Source of the DNA: Sesamum alatum
Taxonomy: Eukaryota > Streptophyta > Magnoliopsida > Lamiales > Pedaliaceae
DNA length: 64,000 nucleotides
Assembly (NCBI GenBank): GCA_034509735.1
Contig: JACGWO010000005.1
Coordinates: 35,990,479 to 36,054,478, forward strand
Reading direction: 5' to 3'
Of this stretch, positions 21,801 through 32,820 are shown piece after piece (within the stretch, counting starts at the first letter, position 1; each line of letters opens with the position of its first letter). A program made the position numbers and the translations under genes. A model generated the notes under the pieces. That model was not told the DNA's origin, did not search any database, and was given only the letters and a program-made list of their open reading frames with translations.

Positions 21801-22854
21801 TGGAAGCCCGCGCATGAAAAAATTGAGTATTACGGTCACCACTTTGCATCCACGCAACTTTCGCGCGCTGCTGCCACTTAGCTTCTTCACATGCCCCCAA
21901 ATTTTCAAGCACAGTCCGTATTGCCACAGTTTGTAAACGAGACTCAGCAGTTACCACACCTTCCTGCAAAGCCGTCAATTCAGCCTCCAATTCATTCATA
22001 CGTTGCTTAGGAGACTGAAATTGTCGGCTCCATTGTTTCAAATCCTGAGTACAACTAGCCAGTCGGTTTCTAATCTTGGCCTCAATGGATGTCGCCGAAT
22101 GCGAAGTCCAACCTTCCGTCACCACTTCTGTACAGTCAGGAACACTCAGCCACCATGATTCGAATCGGAATGGTTTCACTATGCGTCTGGAGGAACGGAA
22201 GCGTTGCTGGGCAGAAAGAACCAGGATTGGGGAATGATCCGAATAAGAACACGGGAGATGTTTTGCAGTTGCGTTGGGAAAGCAAACCCGCCAAGGAACA
22301 TTGGCACAAGCTCTGTCTAGCCGTTCCCGAATAGTATTAGGAGCCTCGCGGTTATTAGACCATGTAAACCGACCCCCTCGAAATCCGATATCAGACAACC
22401 CACAGCATAGTAAAGCGCTCGAGAAATCCCCCATCTGCCAAGCAGGTCTTGGACAGCCCCCACTTTTCTCATTAGCATGCAAAATCTCATTAAAATCGCC
22501 GACACAAAGCCAAGGTAATGACGACTGAGTGCTTAATTTTTCCAGCAATTGCCAAGACAATTTCCTGTCGCGAACATCCGGAGCACCATAAAAACCTGTA
22601 AATCGCCATGTCAATCCAGGAGTCTCCTCATGAACAATAAAGTCAATGTGATTCTTCGATAAACTGAGAAGTTGCACATCTTTATCGCGGCGCCATAAGA
22701 GAGCTAAGCCGCCACCTTTGCCAACAGAATCCACGTTAACGCCAAACATATCAAACCGCCGTTTAAGCATATCAATTTTCGGTCTTCTACACCGAGTTTC
22801 TGACAGGAAGACCAAAGGAGGGTCACTAATTAAAAACTGATTTTTTTTTATCAC
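18805..22854 (-). mobile_element. 5'-truncated L1-type LINE retrotransposon
   Basis: The element lies on the minus strand. Its 3' end is the T run at about 18805-18826 (a poly-A tail on its own strand), some 15 bases after the stop codon. The 5' end falls inside the endonuclease: ORF1 and about the first 30 endonuclease residues are missing, as expected when target-primed reverse transcription stops early. No clear TSD could be matched. The long uninterrupted reading frame points to a fairly recent insertion. Confidence 0.9.
18841..22854 (-). CDS. LINE ORF2: endonuclease (partial), reverse transcriptase, zinc finger, RNase H
   Basis: A 1337-codon open frame. Residues 1-210 are most of an APE-type endonuclease (LSETR, GDFNEI, SDHSPIL); the first ten or so residues derive from the insertion flank. 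Residues 415-750 are the reverse transcriptase (SPGPDGYPP, FRPISLCNVLYK, LRQGCPLSPYLF and the catalytic FADD near residue 671). Residues 1035-1100 are a zf-RVT-type cysteine/histidine region (WRVCHNAIPT, CPHCGDERED). Residues 1205-1330 are a plant-type RNase H (NFDGA, VEIEGDC, HHVPRNANSAAHLLA). The RNase H appears to lack the segment between LSAV and SHGWRS that normally carries the second catalytic acid (Glu); the deletion keeps the frame. The EN is N-truncated, so autonomous retrotransposition is unlikely. The ATG at 22854 is only the first in frame, not a native start. Confidence 0.88.
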   Translation of the reverse strand: MIKKNQFLISDPPLVFLSETRCRRPKIDMLKRRFDMFGVNVDSVGKGGGLALLWRRDKDVQLLSLSKNHIDFIVHEETPGLTWRFTGFYGAPDVRDRKLSWQLLEKLSTQSSLPWLCVGDFNEILHANEKSGGCPRPAWQMGDFSSALLCCGLSDIGFRGGRFTWSNNREAPNTIRERLDRACANVPWRVCFPNATAKHLPCSYSDHSPILVLSAQQRFRSSRRIVKPFRFESWWLSVPDCTEVVTEGWTSHSATSIEAKIRNRLASCTQDLKQWSRQFQSPKQRMNELEAELTALQEGVVTAESRLQTVAIRTVLENLGACEEAKWQQRAKVAWMQSGDRNTQFFHARASNRHRKNWISGLFSEDGSWTEDSAYMQFIVRDYFGHLFQSDRPTENALSAIVGLIQPQVTTDMNASLLKPYTTDEVWFSLSQMSPLKSPGPDGYPPVFYKHFWPIVGPDVVELVLHILNTRTMPSDINHTNIVLIPKCANPDSMSQFRPISLCNVLYKLVSKSIANRLRPFMNDIVSPVQSAFVPGRLITDNILIAFELNHFFHSIPKGGNGYASFKLDMSKAYDKVEWSFLEALMLRLGFDPHFVSLVLLCVSSVTYSFLLNGERFGFLTPQRGLRQGCPLSPYLFLLCTEMLSTLITTEISRARLSGVSICEGAPHISHLLFADDTLIFCQANEASFQSIAGILQQYASVSGQVINFSKSTVAFSRNVRSSFQSNLAAILGVRVLNAGGFYLGLPSIVGRSKKVLFQSIMSKVQRRIEGWSTKLLSQAGREVLIKAVIQAIPTFSMSCFRLPNYLIKQIESKTAAFWWSNSGSKHIHWTSWLSLCRRKMDGGMGFRQLRAFNHALLAKQLWRVHQHPEGLLARLWKARYFPHSTILEATVHINPSYTWSSVTRALPLFHAGLRRQIFSGMETCVWKDPRIPRPRSFKVITLRNTLPVDARVCDLLIQNPLRWNADLVKQVFWEEDAALICSLPLGRQPQVDRWIWHYDLKGVFSVRSAYHLAIQLSDCETSGSETPSNSSHHRWKFIWSACVPSKVKVFAWRVCHNAIPTVRNLQQRRCSWQLGCPHCGDEREDLFHAFFSCPIARQIWALSNLPSSVLLQHHLVFEEQLRHIHARLDKRQFALFLVLLWATWWSRNQKLWHGTDANPLSTVQFSTAYISAFAVREVPTTTQSVAATECRWFPPRQGAIKINFDGAVHSSISAVGVGIIARDWRGHCLQWATHIHPGSLSAVSHGWRSVEIEGDCLAVITKLKATGSDSSWVAPIITDARMALNSVEAIVLHHVPRNANSAAHLLARNSISFVTHGSEPPEWLLPTLFDDSFNII

Positions 22855-22939
22855 TAATTAAAATATTCCTACATGTGTACAAAGCGCTATATATATATTA
22901 ATAGATATCAACAGATTACGGATAATTATTATATAATAA

Positions 22940-22966
22940 CTAGTATTTTCCCCGTGCATTGCACGG
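22940..22966 (-). mobile_element. Helitron-like 3' terminus (minus strand)
   Basis: On the minus strand a CCGTGCAATGCACGG hairpin is followed by about nine bases and CTAG, then T, the 3' signature of a Helitron. I could not find the matching 5' TC end. Confidence 0.4.
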
Positions 22967-23785
22967 TGACAAACTTTTTGTATAAAACTAATTTCGGTCA
23001 TATTTATTATTTTTTATTTATATTATTAGATAAAAATGTTTCTTTATTTTTTCTGAAAAAATCTATTAAATAAAAAATTCTTCTCTCATTCACATTATAT
23101 CCGAAAAATAATTTTAAACGATATTGCAAACGCCAACTTGATTTTCAAGTGATATATATTTTTCTCTTTTAATATTTTTATAAAAATCTAAACCCATCAA
23201 AATTATTCAAAATTACTTTGGTATCATTAATTGTTATAATCATTTAATGATTTAGTTGAAAAAAGTTATGCGCACATCGAATTAAAAAATTTAGAATAAA
23301 TTAAGAAAATATAAATGTCATCCATTTGTATAAGTATGTAAATGACTTTATAAGCATTGCATAAATAGTGAAATTCTTAAATTATTTTCATTGTTATATA
23401 TAGCTTTATATTAATAAGATACATATAACTATTTTCAATTGATATTCATTATATATAAAATAAATATATTTAATATGCATTACATATACAAATTAAATAA
23501 ACATATAAATATATTTGAGGACATACATATTGATATTTATGTTATTATTAATCACCTTTGCATTAAGAAAATGCAATACAACTTATGGCGTCATCAGGCA
23601 ATTTGATCGATATCCCTTTGTATATATTTCTTATGATTGTAAATTTTTACAATTTTTATAACACAAAATTTCTATAATGCACTGTAATTGAAAAAAAGAT
23701 AATTTTATTTAAAAATATTCTTCATTTAATATTCACTTAATTTAAAATTTTTTATAAAATATAATTTTTTTAAAATTAAATTAAA

Positions 23786-23813
23786 CCCGTGCATAGCACG
23801 GGTCACAAACTAA
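23786..23813 (+). mobile_element. Helitron-like 3' terminus (plus strand)
   Basis: The palindrome CCCGTGCATAGCACGGG is followed by TCACAAACTAA and a T, matching hairpin plus CTRR at an A/T insertion site. The 5' end is not identified. Confidence 0.4.
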
Positions 23814-24326
23814 TATTTATTTATAAAACCTCATTTTTAACCATCAAACTAAGATCTGGTTGATGAAGGTTTTTGTCGGGGTTGAAAAGAGACCATAATG
23901 CAAATGTGGGCCTGTGAGAGTTTATGTTGGGCCATCGTAATGGATCATGCTTACAAAGTGGGGTCGATTATTATTAAGCGCTAGCGAAAAGACATGTTTG
24001 CCCTTATTTGACCAATTAAATTCCAAATAAAGTATTTATTTTCACTTACTAACAAAATCCACCCTCCCCCGTCGCGGATGGGAGGTTGACTGTGATCGGA
24101 GCGAAATGCTAGTATTAAATAAAATAAAAGATTCAATAGAATTTGAAATAAAAAATTTAATCCGCTGTTATTTTTCTTTTGTGGGCAAATAAGTAAATGA
24201 GCTCTATCATCCGATCATGCGGTTGGTAGTCAAATTCCTTTATATCTTTGTGGCCATCGACTTTTCAAATAATTTTGTCAAAGACCACACGAGATTTTGC
24301 AATATTAAAATTTATTTTTAATTATA

Positions 24327-24751
24327 CGGTGAATTACAATGACATTTTTTGGATTTTGGCATAATTATGGATATCTTTTCGTTGTTTCAAAAATTACAAA
24401 TACTCTCTGAGGTTTGTAATTATAACCAAGGGCCTGAAATGATCAATTTTGCCCTTAATTCTTTCTTTTAAATTATAGAAAAATCAGTCAAGGCAAATTA
24501 TTTTATTGCCCCTCTATGTGAAAAACGTTAAAAATTCTCCCTGCGCATTTTGGTTCAAAAAAATTCAAAAAATTTTAAAAAATAATTCAATTTGCATAAG
24601 GGCATTTTGGTCAATTCACCCATAAAATGGATGAAAATGGGTTATTTGTTAGAAAGTTACAGATCTCAAGGAGGTATTTGTAATTTTTAAAATAATAAAA
24701 AAATATTAATAATTATGCCAAATCTCAAAGAAATTAATTGTAATTCACCCG
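24327..24751. mobile_element. Foldback element, family FB1, copy 3
   Basis: Ends CGGTGAATTAC and TAATTCACCCG, with the family words CTGAGGTTTGTAATTATAA and GGGCATTTTGGTCAATTC. More diverged than the copy at 58405; no TSD seen. Confidence 0.7.
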
Positions 24752-25422
24752 ATAATAAGCAGACACCCACTACAGAATTTTGGAAGTTAAATTGCAGAAG
24801 AGCAACTGTCTGTGCGTGAGGTTAAAGAGAAAAGTTGGCCCAAGTAGTACTAATTCTCGTCTGGCGATATGGGCTTTGCCCATATTCTCCTGGACCGCCC
24901 TATATCTTCTCATCAATTTCATCCAACTCTCTCCTACGCTGCAAATGATATATTTCTTTATTGAGTGAGATCATCGTATACACTAGCAGTAGTGGCACAT
25001 TCGATATACGTGTTTAAATTTATTTTATATTAAATCAGAAATTTATATAATAAATACTTTCTTTTATATTTTTTTTAATTAAATAAAATAGATTAAAATT
25101 AAATGAATAACTAAGTATGATTAATAACATAGATCAAGGTTGAGTTTAAATGAATAAAAAATATTGACATAACTAAATCAAAAGAGAAATGGTTATTTGT
25201 GAAAGAAAAAAAGTATAAGTAAGAATATTTTGGTTAATCCATATCTTATTTATCAAAAGTAGTTTTTCAACTTGAGCCTTAATATTTGTTATATATATAT
25301 ATATATTTATATGTATATCATTAATAGCAAACATCAAGAAGTAATTAGCAATTACCCATCAATTATTAATAATTTTCACCGAATGGGTGAGTGGGTGAAT
25401 AATATCCAGACCCAAACCCATT
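24752..25422. other. Intergenic upstream of the copia element
   Basis: No gene supported. 25380-25420 has TGGGTGAGTGGG and CCAGACCCAAACCC words similar to those at 34600-34730 on the other side of the copia insertion, so copia may have landed in an older hAT-related repeat. Confidence 0.4.
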
Positions 25423-25803
25423 TGAAAAATTAGTGCAACTTACTAAGTCGAAAAACTGTTAACTAAGTTAATTTTTCGTTCCTATTATTCTGTAGTAACT
25501 TAGTCAGTAGTTAGAGGGTGTTTGGCTAAGCTTAAACAAAACATCTTATAAGATGTCACAAACCATTTGGCAATTTTTTTTTAAAAGAGCTTATAAGATC
25601 TCAAAATAAGATGTTTTGAATCTTATAAGATCTTATAAAAAAAGTCTAACTTTTTTAAAAAGATCTTATAAGTCTATGCAATTAATAATTGATAGACAAA
25701 AATAACCTTATTGATTTGCTATATTTTAATTTTACCCTTAACATAACAAACATATTTTTATCAACAAATAATTCTCTCTCTCTCTCTACCCCTCCCCCTT
25801 CTC

Positions 25804-25845
<42 letters not shown>

Positions 25846-26647
25846 ATATATATATATGTATAATATCATATTTTCTTCTCATATTTATATAATTATGATA
25901 TTAATTACGTAATTAATATTAATTTTTAATTATTATAATTATGAAAAACATACTACTGATACTATATGTTATAATATGGTTAAAAGTAGTCATTGAATTT
26001 AACAAAAAATATATCAATTATATATCTATGTTAATATTCGACTAGCATGAATGTTAATATTATTTCGATGCAAAAGTTTAAAAATAATAATTTGTCAATT
26101 TTTTATTTTTGAAAAAAAAGTTTATTAAGTTTTATTTAGAGTTAAACTAATGTATACTATTTATGAAAGTATTTTAAAAATATTCAAATACAAAATATGT
26201 CAACAAAAATTACAATTTATTTGATTCTAATAGTATCATGTCCGTTTCGATCATTTTACCAATAAAAAGACTTTATTATGCCAAATACCCTAACATCTTA
26301 TAAGATGTGAAAACATCTTATAAGTTTTAACATCTTATTTTATCCAAACACTTCAAGAGCTTATTTTTAAAATAAAATCCAACATCTGATAAGCTTCTAA
26401 AACATTTTATAAGATATTTTAAAAAAACTTAGCCAAACACTCCCTTAGTTGTCAATAAATGAGGGTTTTGCTCTAATTTGATAGGATTTCCGCAAGTTAG
26501 TTTCAATAAAATTATTCTGTTTTTAGTCTTTAAATTCAACATCTTATGTAATTTTCTTTAATTAAGGAAACAAGAATCAGTTCATTCTCCAAGTATTTGT
26601 CCATTTCTTTATGTGTTTTCATAAAAATCCTGATTTATTTTATTTCA
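25423..26647 (+). repeat. Copia 5' LTR, split by a MITE
   Basis: Sequence before the MITE (GTGCAACTTACTAAGTCG) and after it (TCAATAAATGAGGG, TTAGTCTTTAAATTCAACAT) both align with the LTR at 34293-34592, showing that the MITE at 25514-26444 inserted within the LTR. Confidence 0.8.
25514..26444. mobile_element. PIF/Harbinger-type MITE with TTA TSD, inside the copia LTR
   Basis: The 17-bp inverted ends GAGGGTGTTTGGCTAAG and CTTAGCCAAACACTCCC differ at two positions and are flanked by TTA at 25511-25513 and 26445-26447. The subterminal regions repeat CATCTTATAAGAT palindromes. A (TC)16 microsatellite lies at about 25809-25840. 931 bp, non-coding. Confidence 0.85.
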
Positions 26648-26669
26648 TAGTATCAGAGCCTGGTACAAG

Positions 26670-26944
26670 CACTAGAAGAAATTTAATATTTATTGCCATG
26701 GTTAAAATAAAACAGATGTAGTAAATAATCATTAACAATAGCCACACAATAGTTGTTGGCCGTGATTTTGCGAGTGTGGCTAAAACATTTGTTATTGCTA
26801 AAAGCTATGACAAAAATAATTTTCATGGTAAATAATCTAAATTTTTGCATTGATTTTTGTTTAACCATAATTAATAATAATTATTACCACGATTTTAGTT
26901 CATAACCAATAAAATTATAGCCAATAATAAACTTTCTTCTGATA
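26670..26944. mobile_element. CACTA-type MITE, family 1, copy next to the copia primer-binding site
   Basis: Begins CACTAGAAGAAATTTAAT ten bases after the copia primer-binding site. The right end is a decayed TTTCTTCTGATA; AAG flanks both sides and fits a 3-bp TSD. Internal words GTGTGGCTAAAACATTTGTT and CATAATTAATAATAATTA are shared with 54757-55077. Confidence 0.65.
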
Positions 26945-27011
26945 AAGGTTCTTATCCCTTTGATTGTCAAGAAAATTAGAACTCCGTAAAGGTACAATTG
27001 CAGCTCTATGC

Positions 27012-27480
27012 ATGGAGGTGGTAATTGGAGGAAATAGTGCTAAACACACAATATGGAGTATATAACTTGTTGATACAAACTATAAGTATCGAAGAATGTG
27101 TATGGAAGCTTATCTTCAAGGTTAAGACATATGGAACTGAATGCTGGTGTCGATACAGAGATTCCCACTAACACTCCTGATAATGCTAAACCACAAAGGA
27201 ATTGGAAGATTAAATGTGGAAAAGCTTTGTTTACCCTATGGACTTCCATAAGTAAAGAATTTATTGATCATGTTGGCAATGTAAATTCTCCAAAGGAAGT
27301 TTGGGATGCTTTAGAAAGGCTACTTTCCCACGAAAATACAGCAAGATTACAGTTCATGGAAAATTAATTGGCTATGATAAAACAAGAAGGTATGTCGATT
27401 TTAGAATATTTTTTGAAGGTTAAGAAATATTTGTGCCAAAATTTTAGATCTTGATCCAAATGAGAGAAAAATAGAGATAA
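27012..27480 (+). pseudogene. Copia gag remnant
   Basis: Broken reading frames encode a plant copia gag (UBN2-type). The open stretch 27098-27367 contains NWKIKCGKALFTLWTSIS, SPKEVWDALERL and NTARLQFMEN. The frame then meets a stop and continues with LAMIKQEGMSILEYF. Upstream, MEAYLQ-type residues are readable in another frame. Structural capsid protein of the retrotransposon; pseudogenised. Confidence 0.75.
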
Positions 27481-28057
27481 ATAAGGGTGTGTTAGGAAAA
27501 AGGTTTATTTTTGGGTTTATTTTTGGAGATGGTTTAAAGTGTAAAGAATGTGTTGTATATTTTCGAGACAAAAAATACTGTTCATTTGTCAAATTATATC
27601 TTTTTTGTTTGTATTTTAAATGTATATATGTATATATTTATATTTATTTGTTTGTAGGTTGGTTGAATTATTTGATATATTATTGTATATAAAATTGCAT
27701 GGAGAATGTCAGGCTCATTTATATTTATATTACAAAAAATATAAATAAATATAAGTATACCGCAGGAAATGATAATTATGCTTTTGTCGTTATTCCCTAG
27801 GTCGTCGTCTAAGTGCGTGTGGAAATAAAACAAAAATATTTAGAATAAAATATGTTTATGAAATAACATACCACCATTTACCTAGGTCGTCACCTAAGTG
27901 CATGTTTTAGTTCCAGATGAATTGTATGAGTTCTTCACTTCTAAATCAAAAGAGGTTGTTGCTTGTATAGGGTTATCGTCGCTTAAGGTGAAAGACGGAA
28001 GATACAAGTTTTTAGTATTGCAATTGGAGATTTGTAGTCATGGACATATTTATTACA
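27481..28057. other. Copia interior with a dispersed repeat and a 25-bp direct repeat
   Basis: 27488-27720 shares words with 11350-11460 and looks inserted into gag. Two direct copies of CCTAGGTCGTC[GA][TC]CTAAGTGC lie at about 27795 and 27882. Coding content is no longer readable. Confidence 0.45.
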
Positions 28058-30531
28058 CTAGAACGCATGACGTGTGATGCACGTGTATGAATATATTTTT
28101 AAAAGTAAATCTATTATTTATGTTAAGTTCATGATATTATTCATATTTTTCTTATTGAAACATTAGTATTATGTAATTAAATTTTAAAACAAATTGATAA
28201 CAATTATTTAAATTGATAAGGAAATTATTCAATTATATTTATTTGTAATTCACTTTCTAAATTTACTTGGTACTATTGAATAAAAAGATATTCCTCAAAA
28301 TTAAAATTTTGTATTTCGTATATTCACTAATGATTATTTTATTATTATATATCAAACCAATTAATATGAAAATATAAAATAATGATATTCAAAAAATTAA
28401 TATTGAAATAAAAATAATTAGTCAAAGCTCCTTATCTTGGATAGAAGAAATTCCAATTTAATAAAATAAATTGATCAATAGTTGAATTTTCATAAGCAAT
28501 TTTAATTTAATAATGTTCTATTCATATATCAATTTTTATTCTCTTTATTACTCGGGCTTTTTAAACTTTTAAGTTATTTTTATAAATTTATTACTGTAAA
28601 AGTATATTAATCTCATTGGCTTATTTATTTATCATCTTTTTTTTTTTTCTAATTTCAACATAATTAACTCAGTTTTTATTTATTATTTTATTGTACTCAA
28701 TTTATTCTAAAAATTTATTAATTTTCTTAGTATGAAAATGTAATTGTACTAATGTGTTAGTATATAATTATTTTAAATTTTTATATATACTTTTAATTGT
28801 TATTGTGATAATGTTTACTCACTATTTGGCTTTTCTTATTTTCATAAGGGGAAATAACATTTTTCAGTCGGTAACTTAGGCCCTTTCCATTTTAATTTGG
28901 TCCATTGACTTTGAGATTCTCACTTTCGATCCCGTAAATATTAAGAAGGAGCAATTTGGTTCCATAACACCTTTCCTTCTGGATATTCAAAAGAAAATGT
29001 CATGTGGGTGTTAAGTGTATAATAATACAAGGGGACCAAATGTTACAACTTTTATGCACCTTTTAAATCATAAAAATAGTTATATATGTCTCGTTAGGGC
29101 CTAAAATTATGTTAGTTAATTTATTACTGATTAATAAGATAAGGTTTCAAATTAAATTATTTATTATATTACTATTTATACTCTTCTTCAATGTCAATAT
29201 CTTGGGGGTGCAGGGGAGGGAGACATGGTGTTTTTAGCCTATTAATATTGAAATAAAATCAATTAGTCAGTTCTTTTTTAAATTTTCAATAGCACTTCTA
29301 ATTTAACCAGATTGATAATTTTTATTTGTAATTAAATGTTTATACTTATTCGTTATTCCATTTTAGAAGAAAGTTCATTTTAATAAAATTGATCAATTTT
29401 TATTCGTAGATTTTATTGTGTCTCATTGCTATTGTTTGATTTTGCTATATTATTTCTGTGTATGTAATATGTTTTCTTTTACTATATTTTGAATGTTGTT
29501 GATTTTTTAATTTATTGACACTAAATTATTACAAACTAATTATTTATTGACTATTATTATAAAAATATAATTTATTTGGACAATATTACCAATATTTTGT
29601 ATTGTAAGATCCTAATGTTAATTATATTTCAGTATCAACTTTTAAATATTGTCAAAGTATTATTTACATGCTTTATTTTCTTCTAAATTTTGAAATGTTA
29701 TTGTATAAAATTTTATTTTTTGCCTTTATATTGCAATTTTTAATTCTGTATGTTTTTAGTTTAACTTCTTAATCTTATTTTCATATGCACCGATTCGTAT
29801 AATCTATTTCTTATTCAATAATATATCATGTTACAACTTAATTTTTTATGTCACATTTGTTGTTGTAATAATTTTATTCTATTAATTAATATAAGAAAAT
29901 AATAGATGTAAAAGTAAAGCATTCAGGATTATCTAATACAAAAAAATTAAATATTAAGAGATTCACATATCAATTTTAATTTGTAATTAGATTTTGATAT
30001 TTATTCATTATTATAGATATATATATATATATATAATTTTAGATTAGTATTTTATATATTATCCATGTGTAGTTTATTTTAATTTTTAATGTGTCATGGC
30101 AAATTAAAATTTTCTTAACATAATTAAGTTTACTTCTAGCAAAGTAATTGTGCTGAAATATTATTTGGCATATTAATTTTTTTAGTTGAATATGTTATTC
30201 CTAAGTAGTTTAGAGCAATTAAAACTCTTAAACATTTTTCTTATAGAATTTTATTTTTTCCATAACTAATTTTATAATATAATTTTATGTGAATGTTATT
30301 AAAATTTAATTTGTGATAGGTCTGTATAATTGAATTTATTCATAATTCACGATTTAGGTTTTTTTATCCTAAATTTATATGGAGGAGGTTTAGAATATTT
30401 AGAATTCTAAATTATTAAAAATTTCAGAATCTGTAATATGATAATTAATAATATTTAAATGAGGGTATATTTGTCTTTTCACAGTGGGGAACAAACAACT
30501 TGAATATTCACACATTTATATAGTGTATAGA
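28058..30531 (-). mobile_element. Non-autonomous Helitron, 2.47 kb, inside the copia element
   Basis: On the minus strand the 5' end is TCTATACACTATATAAATG (from 30531 downward), preceded by A. The 3' end has an ACGTG/CACGT hairpin (about 28068-28082) followed by GTCATGCGTTCTAG and then T. TC start, CTAG end, 3' hairpin and A/T insertion site are the Helitron signatures. The 5' end matches the shorter elements at 51191 and 62793. No Rep/helicase coding is visible. Confidence 0.7.
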
Positions 30532-32396
30532 TTTTCCCTTACACTCATATCACACGTGGATCATGTTCAACAAACTTCTAAATTCTCTTCTCTCTCTGAT
30601 AGGGCTTCTCTTCTCTTCTAAGGGAGACTATACAGGTAAAATGTAAACAACATGCTCTTGAGACGATTTTCAACAATATTCAACACATCTTACACAAAAT
30701 TTTAATATATTTTGCATGCTTGCTAATTTTGATATATTTTGATATATTTTAAATTAATTTCCACCTAAATAACTTATTATTTAAGCATTAGTTTCATATA
30801 TTTTGCATGCTTGCTAATTTTGATACATTTTGATATATTTTAAATTAATTTCTACCTAAATAACTTATTATTTAAGCATTAGTGTACTAACACATTTTTT
30901 GTTGATTAGTCTTTTGATTTTCGTAAAATTCTCAATTGAATTATTTGATTTTTATAATGTTGTAACTCACATAACCAAGAATCACCGGTAACTCCCATAA
31001 GGATTATTCTGTGCAGAGAACTTAATTTCCAGTAGTTCAGTAACATGATTTTATATTGACCTCTGGAAGACTACCTGAGTGAATTGTATACAATTTATAA
31101 CTTGCTTATTGATTTGCAAGAACATCTTCAATTTCACATGCTGAGCAGAGATCAATATTGTACTAAAAATGACAAAAGATTTGGAGGAGAGTGGATTTGT
31201 TTTTATTAAACAAGGGGAAACCTCTTAGTCTATATCCTTGTTGGATCTTTTTACTCTGAAGGATGAAATTATATCACCAGTACTTAGGGTAAAATATCAA
31301 AATTTTACTTGTAGTAATTCTTGAGTAATTCCCTCAGATTTCTCGAACTGGATGACAAAAAGTCCATGTTTATGCAGTCTGCGAATACTCAGGTGTTAGC
31401 GAAGGATTGTACTTAAGTACTTAGTACTATGTTCTAATCTCCCGAGTTATATTCTTGAGCAATTGTTGTCTTTTATGCAATACAAAAGGAGGGAACATTA
31501 GTCTTCTTAGTAGGAACTCATTGTTTTGGTACGTTGTAAATTGTTTTCTCAAATGGAAGATAAATAGTAGGCTTTAGAGTTTCTTGTTTGGGGCCTTCAC
31601 CTATTTCCCATTGCTTTGGTGCCTAATTTAAGCTTTCAAATTAGATTAAATTTGGAAGCTGATTGGCAAGTTAGTTTGTAGTATGTTGTTTTGATTCAAG
31701 TTAAAATTTTATTGTATGAATTAGTTGTTTGCATGAATTAGTATGTTCGAAGTTATTTTCTATGGAACTCGAAGAGATAGAAAATATTTATTACATATAT
31801 TAATACAAAAACATCTACTAATTCACAATTGATTTTTGTATATGAATCTTAACTAAACATGAGTAAAATATATTCTAGATACAATTGCTTTTATATGAAA
31901 GTCAAAGAGATAGAAATTATTTATTACATATGTTAATACAAAAGCAACTAATTTTTGTCCTTATACATCATATTGAATTTACAGAATTCAAGTTATCGTA
32001 TTTAATAACATGTAAAATACATCCACATCCATATTAATTGAATTTCAAATTAATAATTGAATTCACAGAACTTACAACAAAATATTTAATTACATCATAA
32101 ATAATCAAGATTTTACCATCTATGTAATGAAATTATTCGAGTGTTATCCCACTTATTCAACCTTATCACAATTATAGAGAAAAATATTATATACAAATAC
32201 CTAATCAAAACAATATGTCGCAGGACTCAGCACTTCCAATTAAATCATTAGAGAAAATTAGAAATAATTCTCATTGTGTTTGAAAATGTTACGTGTTGGA
32301 ATTGAAACAACTTGCGAGCAGATGTTTTCTTCTAAGCTTCAAAAGATGATCATGGCCAATGAAAAAGTAAGTAAATTTATTTTTCTATATATTTTT
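30532..32396. other. Copia interior, unreadable, with a 91-bp tandem duplication
   Basis: Degenerate sequence without recognisable protein domains; presumably the old gag-protease region and later insertions. A 91-base unit containing TTTTGCATGCTTGCTAATTT is present twice in tandem (about 30705-30885). A looser repeat (AAAGAGATAGAAATTATTTA type) occurs near 31765 and 31905. Confidence 0.45.
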
Positions 32397-32731
32397 AGAG
32401 TAAATTGGGGACACCGCCCCAATGTATGGGGTCAAGAGCACTTTGCCCCCCTCCCCCCCCCCCCCCCCGCCCTGTTTTGATTTTTACACCCCTCCCAACC
32501 TTTCAAAAGTGTTGCACAACCCCCTTTTTTCATTTTCAGGCGATGAAATAAGTAAAATCCAGCCAAGTGAAATACACGCGCCCAATTTTACCTATTTCGT
32601 TGCTTGAAAATGAAACAAAGGGGGTTGTGCAACACGTTTGAAAGGTTGGGAGGGGCGGTGTAAAAATCAAAAGGTAGGGGGGCAAAGTGCTCTTGACCCC
32701 ATACGTTGGGGGGTTGTCCGCAATTTACTCT
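32397..32731. mobile_element. Foldback element inside the copia element, with C-run
   Basis: The inverted ends AGAGTAAATTG and CAATTTACTCT continue inward for over 100 bases (GGGGTCAAGAGCACTTTGCC facing its complement; GTGTTGCACAACCCCC facing its complement). A C run at about 32446-32468 lies in the left arm. Non-coding. Confidence 0.75.
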
Positions 32732-32820
32732 TAATTTAATAACAAAGTTTTAGAAAAGGGAAAAAAATATTCCTTCAATTATTCCTACAAACTTCTACAG
32801 AGTTTCGATTTCTCATTTTC

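Larger units (their letters stand above)
22855..24326. other. Intergenic with Helitron-like hairpin ends
   Basis: AT-rich, no gene. Two near-perfect hairpins (22952-22966 and 23786-23802) lie at the outer limits of an 870-bp block. A third CTAGT-type junction with a CCCTCC/GGGAGG inverted pair lies near 24065-24116. The rest is unassigned. Confidence 0.4.
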
